From HR10 sp964615335 (GTDB taxonomy: Bacteria > Acidobacteriota > Blastocatellia > HR10), in contig CAZTMT010000007.1 in assembly GCA_964615335.1 (NCBI GenBank), positions 62,001-126,000 on the forward strand: DNA of 64,000 nt, read 5' to 3'. The position numbers and the translations under genes are program-made. The notes below the pieces were generated by a model. That model worked only from the letters and a program-made list of their open reading frames with translations, did no database searches and was not told the DNA's origin. Numbering within the stretch: the first letter of the stretch is position 1; every line of letters starts with the position of its first letter. Positions 59,720-64,000 of this stretch are shown in pieces.

Positions 59720-62700
59720 AACTCTGGGATATTGCCATCGAGCGTCCCGTCCTCACAACGATGTTCATCGCCGCGTTCCTCGTCTTCGGGATCGCGGGCT
59801 ATCAGCGCATCGGGATTGATCTCTATCCGGAGGTGGAATTCCCCGTCGTCACGATCACCGCGATCCTCCCCGGAGCGAGCCCCGAAGTCATCGAGAGCGA
59901 AGTCACCGACATCATCGAGGAAGAGATCAGCACGATCGAGGGGATTGATGAGATGCGCTCTCTGAGCTTCGAGGGCCTCTCGCAGATCATCGTCACCTTC
60001 GACCTGGACAAGGATATTGACGTCGCCGCCCAGGAAGTGCGGGAGAAGGTTGCCGTCGCCGCGGCCCGCCTGCCTCGGGATCTGGAGCCTCCGATCGTTC
60101 AGAAACTCGACATCACGGCGAACCCCATCATGTGGATTGCCGTGAGCGGAGACCGATCCTACCGCGAACTCTCCTACTACGCCGACAAGGTGCTCAAAGA
60201 GCGCCTCCAGATGGTGCGGGGCGTCGGCTCGATCCTGCTCGGAGGATTTCGCGATCGCGAGATTCATGTCTGGCTCGATCAGGATCGGCTGGAGGCATAT
60301 GGGCTCTCCCCGCTGGAGGTCACGCGCGCCATTCAGACGAAGCATGTCGAATTGCCCGCCGGGCGCATCGAGAATCGCGAGCAGGAGATCGCCATCAAGG
60401 TCATGGGCGAATATACGTCGGTCGAAGAGCTGAGCGATCTTATTGTCGCCTATCGGCAAGGGGCGCCTGTGCGCCTGCGCGATCTCGGGCGCGTGGAAGA
60501 TGGAGAGGAGGATACGCGAACGCTCGGGCGCTTCAACCGCAAGCCCGCCATCGGCCTGGGCGTCCGCAAGCAATCGGGGACCAATACGGTCGAGGTCGCC
60601 GAGCGCGTGAAAGCGGCTCTGGCCGAGATTCAGAAAGATCTCCCTTCGGGGATCGAAGTGAAGATCGCCTTCGATGCGTCGGAGTTCATCAAGAACTCGA
60701 TGCGCGATGTGCAGTTTGACATCTTCTTCGGCGCGCTCTTGACATCGGTGGTCATCCTGCTCTTCCTGCGCAACGTGCGCACGACATTTATTAGCGTCCT
60801 CGCCATCCCGGTCTCGCTCATCGGGAGTTTTGCCTTCATGAACGCGCTCGGCTTCACGATCAACAACATGACGATGCTCGCGCTCTCGCTGGCCGTCGGG
60901 ATGGTCGTGGATGATGCCATTGTGGTTTTGGAGAACATCTTTCGTCACATGGAGCGGCTGGGGCAGCCGCCTCGCGTGGCCGCGCGCGACGGGACGCGCG
61001 AGATCGCCTTCGCGGTGATCGCCGCGACGTTCAGCATCGCCGCCATCTTCCTACCGGTCGCTTTCATGAAGGGCATCATCGGACGCTTTTTCATCCAGAT
61101 GGGTCTGACGGTCGTCATCGCCATCTTCCTTTCGCTTCTGGTCTCGCTCACGCTCACGCCGATGCTCTGCTCGCGCTTCCTGCGCCGGGAAGAGCGGCGC
61201 GGACTGATCTCCACGGCTTTGGAGCGTGGCTTTCAGGCTCTGGAGCGGGCGTATCGGTCCGCTCTGACTTTCGCCTTGCATCGAAGGGCTTTGATCGTTG
61301 CAAGTGCGCTCGCGCTTTTTCTGCTCTCGCTGGGACTCTCGCGCTTCATCGGGCGCGAATTCTTCACGCAGGCCGATGAGAGCCGCTTCCTCGTGCGCTT
61401 CGAGACGCCTCTGGGATGGTCCATCGAGCGAGTGGACGCCGTCACCCGGGAAGCCGAACGTATTCTCTTCTCTCACCCCGAGGTGCGTGGCGCCTTCGTG
61501 GGGACGGGATTCTTCGGGAGCACTAACCAGGGCATCATGTTCGTGAGTCTCCTCCCTAAGAGTGAGCGCCAGATCTCACAGCAACAGCTCATGGCCACCT
61601 TGCGCCGGGAGCTCAGCGCGATCCCCGATCTCAGTGTGGCTGTGGAACCGGTCTCTCCCATCGGGGGAGGACAGCGCAACACGGACATCCAGTACATCCT
61701 GGAAGGCCCTTCGCTCGAAGACCTCGCCCCACGCGCCGACCTTATCGTGCGGCGCCTCAAGCAGAGTCCAGGGTTTGTGGACGTGGATACAGATTTGGAA
61801 CTGACCAAGCCGGAAGTGAAGGTCCGCATCAACCGGGAGAAGGCGGAAGACCTCGGTTTGGATGTCGCCACAATCACGCAGGCCATCAACATCATCATGG
61901 GGGGAGTGGATGTGGCGGCGTTCAAGGAGGGAGGAGATCGCTATGATATCCACGTGCGCGCCCTCCCCTCCGACCGGTCCATGGCGAGCGATCTGGAGCG
62001 CATCCTCGTCGTCTCTCGCGACGGGCGTCGCGTGAAGCTCTCCAACGTCGTGGAAATCATCGAGGGAGCGGGTCCGAACGTGATCACCCGCTATAATCGG
62101 CAGCGCGCCGTGACCCTCTACGCCAACGTGCAGGGGAAACCGCAAGGGGAAGCCCTGGCCGAAGTCGAACGCCTCATCGCCGAAGTCCTCCCCAACCAGC
62201 CGAGTTACCGCGCCGAGCTGGCCGGTCGCGGTCGAGAACTTCGACGCTCTTTCCAATATTTGGGAACAGCCCTGGTGATCGCCATCGTGATCATCTACAT
62301 GGTGCTGGCCTCACAGTTTGAGAGTTTCATCCATCCGTTCACAATCATGCTCTCGCTGCCCCTAGCGACTGTGGGTGTGTTCGGCCTTTTGCTTGTGACG
62401 GGAAAGACGCTCAACATCTTCAGCTACCTGGGGATCATCATGCTCGTGGGCATCGTGACGCGGAACGCCATTCTGCTTGTGGACTATACGAATCAGCTCC
62501 GCGCCCGAGGATTAGGCCGCACGGAGGCGCTCTTGCAGGCGGGACCGACCCGTTTGCGTCCGATCCTGATGACGGCTATCACGACGATCGCCGGGATGGT
62601 TCCCGTCGCCTTGGCCTTGAGCGAAGGCGGCGAGACGCGCGCCCCCATGGCTGTTGCCGTCATCGGAGGAATGCTGACTTCGACCTTCCTCACCCTTCTG

Positions 62701-62853
62701 GTCATCCCCGTCGTTTACACCCTCTTTGACGATCTCGGCCAAGGGTTCCGCCGCCTCTTCCGAAAGCGAGAAGTTCCGGAAGCTGTCCCGGCCGATCTCT
62801 CCGCGTCGGAATCTCTTGTGCACCGGCATTCTCTGGGCAAGAGCACCAACTGA
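59716..62853 (+). CDS. RND-family efflux pump permease (AcrB/HAE1-like)
   Basis: 1045-residue proton-driven exporter with twelve membrane helices and two large periplasmic loops. The first helix starts ERPVLTTMFIAAFLVFGIAG. GMVVDDAIVVLENIFRHME in helix 4 has the paired proton-relay aspartates. The second half repeats the fold with LGIIMLVGIVTRNAILLVDY in helix 10. The late sequence AIVIIYMVLASQFESFIHP is typical of heavy-chain RND drug pumps rather than metal pumps. The start overlaps the adaptor gene by 4 bases. The substrate is unknown. Confidence 0.95.
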   Translation: MKLWDIAIERPVLTTMFIAAFLVFGIAGYQRIGIDLYPEVEFPVVTITAILPGASPEVIESEVTDIIEEEISTIEGIDEMRSLSFEGLSQIIVTFDLDKDIDVAAQEVREKVAVAAARLPRDLEPPIVQKLDITANPIMWIAVSGDRSYRELSYYADKVLKERLQMVRGVGSILLGGFRDREIHVWLDQDRLEAYGLSPLEVTRAIQTKHVELPAGRIENREQEIAIKVMGEYTSVEELSDLIVAYRQGAPVRLRDLGRVEDGEEDTRTLGRFNRKPAIGLGVRKQSGTNTVEVAERVKAALAEIQKDLPSGIEVKIAFDASEFIKNSMRDVQFDIFFGALLTSVVILLFLRNVRTTFISVLAIPVSLIGSFAFMNALGFTINNMTMLALSLAVGMVVDDAIVVLENIFRHMERLGQPPRVAARDGTREIAFAVIAATFSIAAIFLPVAFMKGIIGRFFIQMGLTVVIAIFLSLLVSLTLTPMLCSRFLRREERRGLISTALERGFQALERAYRSALTFALHRRALIVASALALFLLSLGLSRFIGREFFTQADESRFLVRFETPLGWSIERVDAVTREAERILFSHPEVRGAFVGTGFFGSTNQGIMFVSLLPKSERQISQQQLMATLRRELSAIPDLSVAVEPVSPIGGGQRNTDIQYILEGPSLEDLAPRADLIVRRLKQSPGFVDVDTDLELTKPEVKVRINREKAEDLGLDVATITQAINIIMGGVDVAAFKEGGDRYDIHVRALPSDRSMASDLERILVVSRDGRRVKLSNVVEIIEGAGPNVITRYNRQRAVTLYANVQGKPQGEALAEVERLIAEVLPNQPSYRAELAGRGRELRRSFQYLGTALVIAIVIIYMVLASQFESFIHPFTIMLSLPLATVGVFGLLLVTGKTLNIFSYLGIIMLVGIVTRNAILLVDYTNQLRARGLGRTEALLQAGPTRLRPILMTAITTIAGMVPVALALSEGGETRAPMAVAVIGGMLTSTFLTLLVIPVVYTLFDDLGQGFRRLFRKREVPEAVPADLSASESLVHRHSLGKSTN

Positions 62854-62918
62854 AAGAGCGCCTGAAGCCGTCGGGCACAAGGCGAGGGACATTTCACGAA
62901 GCGGTGGGAGAATTCCCC

Positions 62919-62944
62919 CGGAAGGACACCCCCGGGCCCTTCCG
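62919..62944 (+). terminator. Possible terminator hairpin after the RND operon
   Basis: CGGAAGG/CCTTCCG, 7 pairs with a 12-base loop, 65 bases after the permease stop. No T-run, so weak support. Confidence 0.35.
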
Positions 62945-63057
62945 CGTGAGGAGCTAACTCTCACCTGATGTGAGGCTTACCTCCTCCCCGGAAGTCTCCC
63001 GAGCGGCACACCGTTTGCTTCCTTTCATGACGGAAACCCCTGGCCAGGGAGGAGGAG

Positions 63058-63873
63058 ATGAGGCGGCGCAGGACTTCGTTCTGGCCGTGTGGATGGATGC
63101 GGACCGGCGCCCTTCGCCGTGTTCGGGCATGGGGGAAGAGGGCCGGGATCTTTCTTCTTATCCTTGGGCTCATGCCCGATTCGGTACAGGCAGAGGACTT
63201 TTCTCCTGGCCTTTTCAACAGCCCCGATCCGCGATATCGCCTCAGCCCCGCGCGGCTCGTTCAGATCAGCGAAGGCCTGGAGCAGGTGACCGGATGGAGC
63301 GGGATGCATTTCAAGGAGGAGACGGTCCTCTGCCTGAAAGAGGTGCGCGTGCGCTCGGGCGGTTCCGCGACGGCGCGCGCGATCCTGTGGAAAGCTCTGC
63401 ACACGGCCGTGATCTTCCTGGAAGACCACAGCCGCTCCCTCCGCATCGCCTTTGCCGCGATCGCGCGAAGAGGGGAGATTCAACTTGCCTCCGGAAGAAG
63501 CTTCCCCATTTTCTCTCTGATGATAGATTTCGAGGATTTTCGCTACGTGCGCGGTCATCCGGAGGCGGTCAAAGCGTTCGATCTCCCCTTTGTCCTGCTG
63601 CACGAACTGGTCCATGCCGTCGAGGACCGGCGCGATCCCACCGGCTGGCGCGGCACCCGCGAACCTGGCGAATGCGAAGCCCTTGTGAACGAAGTGCGAC
63701 GCGAACTGGGACTCCCTCTGCGAATGCACTACTGCGCCGAGGAGATGCTTTCGTCGTCTCTTTCTGAGCTTTCATTTGGGACCCTTCGGTTCGAACACGC
63801 CGTCTTCCAGGAAAGCAAACCGCGACGCGAAGTCTATCTCGTTCACTGGCCGAAGCCGTTCGTCTCCCGATGA
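63058..63873 (+). CDS. Secreted hypothetical protein with HExxH motif
   Basis: 271 residues with an unusually long, Arg-rich N-terminal region followed by a signal core (GIFLLILGLMPDSVQA). An internal ATG at residue 14 could give a more normal signal peptide. H182-E-L-V-H186 is followed by GECEALVNEVRRELGLP, which could supply the third zinc ligand and matches the helix pattern of zincin-like peptidases. No named family is recognised. GGAGGAGGAG precedes the ATG at 63058. Confidence 0.65.
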   Translation: MRRRRTSFWPCGWMRTGALRRVRAWGKRAGIFLLILGLMPDSVQAEDFSPGLFNSPDPRYRLSPARLVQISEGLEQVTGWSGMHFKEETVLCLKEVRVRSGGSATARAILWKALHTAVIFLEDHSRSLRIAFAAIARRGEIQLASGRSFPIFSLMIDFEDFRYVRGHPEAVKAFDLPFVLLHELVHAVEDRRDPTGWRGTREPGECEALVNEVRRELGLPLRMHYCAEEMLSSSLSELSFGTLRFEHAVFQESKPRREVYLVHWPKPFVSR

Positions 63874-64000
63874 GGAGAGCGCTCCTTCTGCGGGAGAGAG
63901 TCTCCCGAAGCGAATCGCTCATGCCCCGCTGCTTCCGGGAACATCCTCCGAGAGAAGGCGTACAGGAGAGCTCCGGGCAGGCTGCACAGGACGGTCACCC
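63843..64000 (-). CDS. Possible C-terminal end of a gene entering from the right
   Basis: A minus-strand frame is open from the window edge to a TGA at 63845-63843, 51 residues in view. It begins with a hydrophobic stretch (VTVLCSLPGALLYAFSRR) and ends polar. Its last ~30 bases overlap the end of the plus-strand HExxH gene. Too short to identify, and it may be spurious. Confidence 0.25.
   Translation of the reverse strand, partial: VTVLCSLPGALLYAFSRRMFPEAAGHERFASGDSLPQKERSPHRETNGFGQ

Noticed and set aside
63569..63922. Minus-strand 117-codon frame near the right edge
   Set aside because: It is antisense to the secreted HExxH gene, Arg/Ser-rich and lacks a ribosome-binding site; another minus frame at the edge is listed at low confidence instead.
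1..64000. tRNA, rRNA or known riboswitch genes
   Set aside because: I looked for T-loop-like and acceptor-stem patterns and for familiar riboswitch cores by eye and saw none; tRNAscan-SE and Infernal would be decisive.

Overview
The window comes from a GC-rich bacterial chromosome with a Gram-negative-type envelope. It carries an RND efflux system with a lipoprotein adaptor, a LolA-like periplasmic protein, and a MurE with the DNPR motif that selects meso-diaminopimelate. The organism makes heme through protoporphyrin and encodes coenzyme F420 assembly genes. It probably uses selenocysteine. Acidobacteriota or a related uncultured lineage would fit, but the sequence alone does not settle this. 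I recognised no tRNA, rRNA, insertion sequence or CRISPR array.

Layout. 1-626: C-terminal part of an ArsA/GET3-type ATPase. 652-6314 (minus): hflX-pgpH-pyk, with a highly structured hflX leader and no standard start codon at the expected N-terminus. 6522-13374 (plus): hemD-hemE-hemN-hemH-hemY-trxB. 13432-15132 (minus): D-aminoacylase-like lipoprotein. 15333-32574 (plus): a complete dcw cluster (mraZ-rsmH-ftsL-ftsI-murE-murF-mraY-murD-ftsW-murG-murC-ftsQ-ftsA-ftsZ) with a promoter, MraZ boxes and an end hairpin. 32612-34603 (minus): an HExxH protein and a nucleotide-sugar dehydrogenase. 34857-37009 (plus): a secreted beta-repeat/FG-GAP protein broken by two frameshifts. 37047-39085 (minus): rtcB and a peroxiredoxin-like gene with an in-frame UGA and a SECIS-like hairpin. 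39760-43116 (minus): acpP-fabF-GNAT-PIG-L. 43305-45039 (minus): purM-purN. 45521-46928 (plus): a Cys-rich protein and a LolA-like protein. 47221-47652 (plus): FKBP isomerase behind an attenuator-like leader. 47722-53243 (minus): small membrane protein, AtuA-like protein, enoyl-CoA hydratase, histidine kinase, NtrC-type regulator and thiL. 53376-53930: Uma2 protein. 54701-57715 (minus): cofD-cofC-cofE-npdG. 57831-62853 (plus): TetR-adaptor-RND pump. 63058-63873: secreted HExxH protein.

The least conventional content is in two places. The first is the probable selenoprotein at 37047-37586. The second is a pair of roughly 500-600 bp composite repeat elements (39203-39705 and 54030-54646). These consist of arrays of short hairpin units in opposite orientations flanking a conserved core. 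Their stems differ between units by compensatory changes, and the core is closed by the same 13-bp long-range helix in both copies. A diverged unit lies near 45211-45305. Many gene pairs overlap by 4 nt, so most blocks look like translationally coupled operons.
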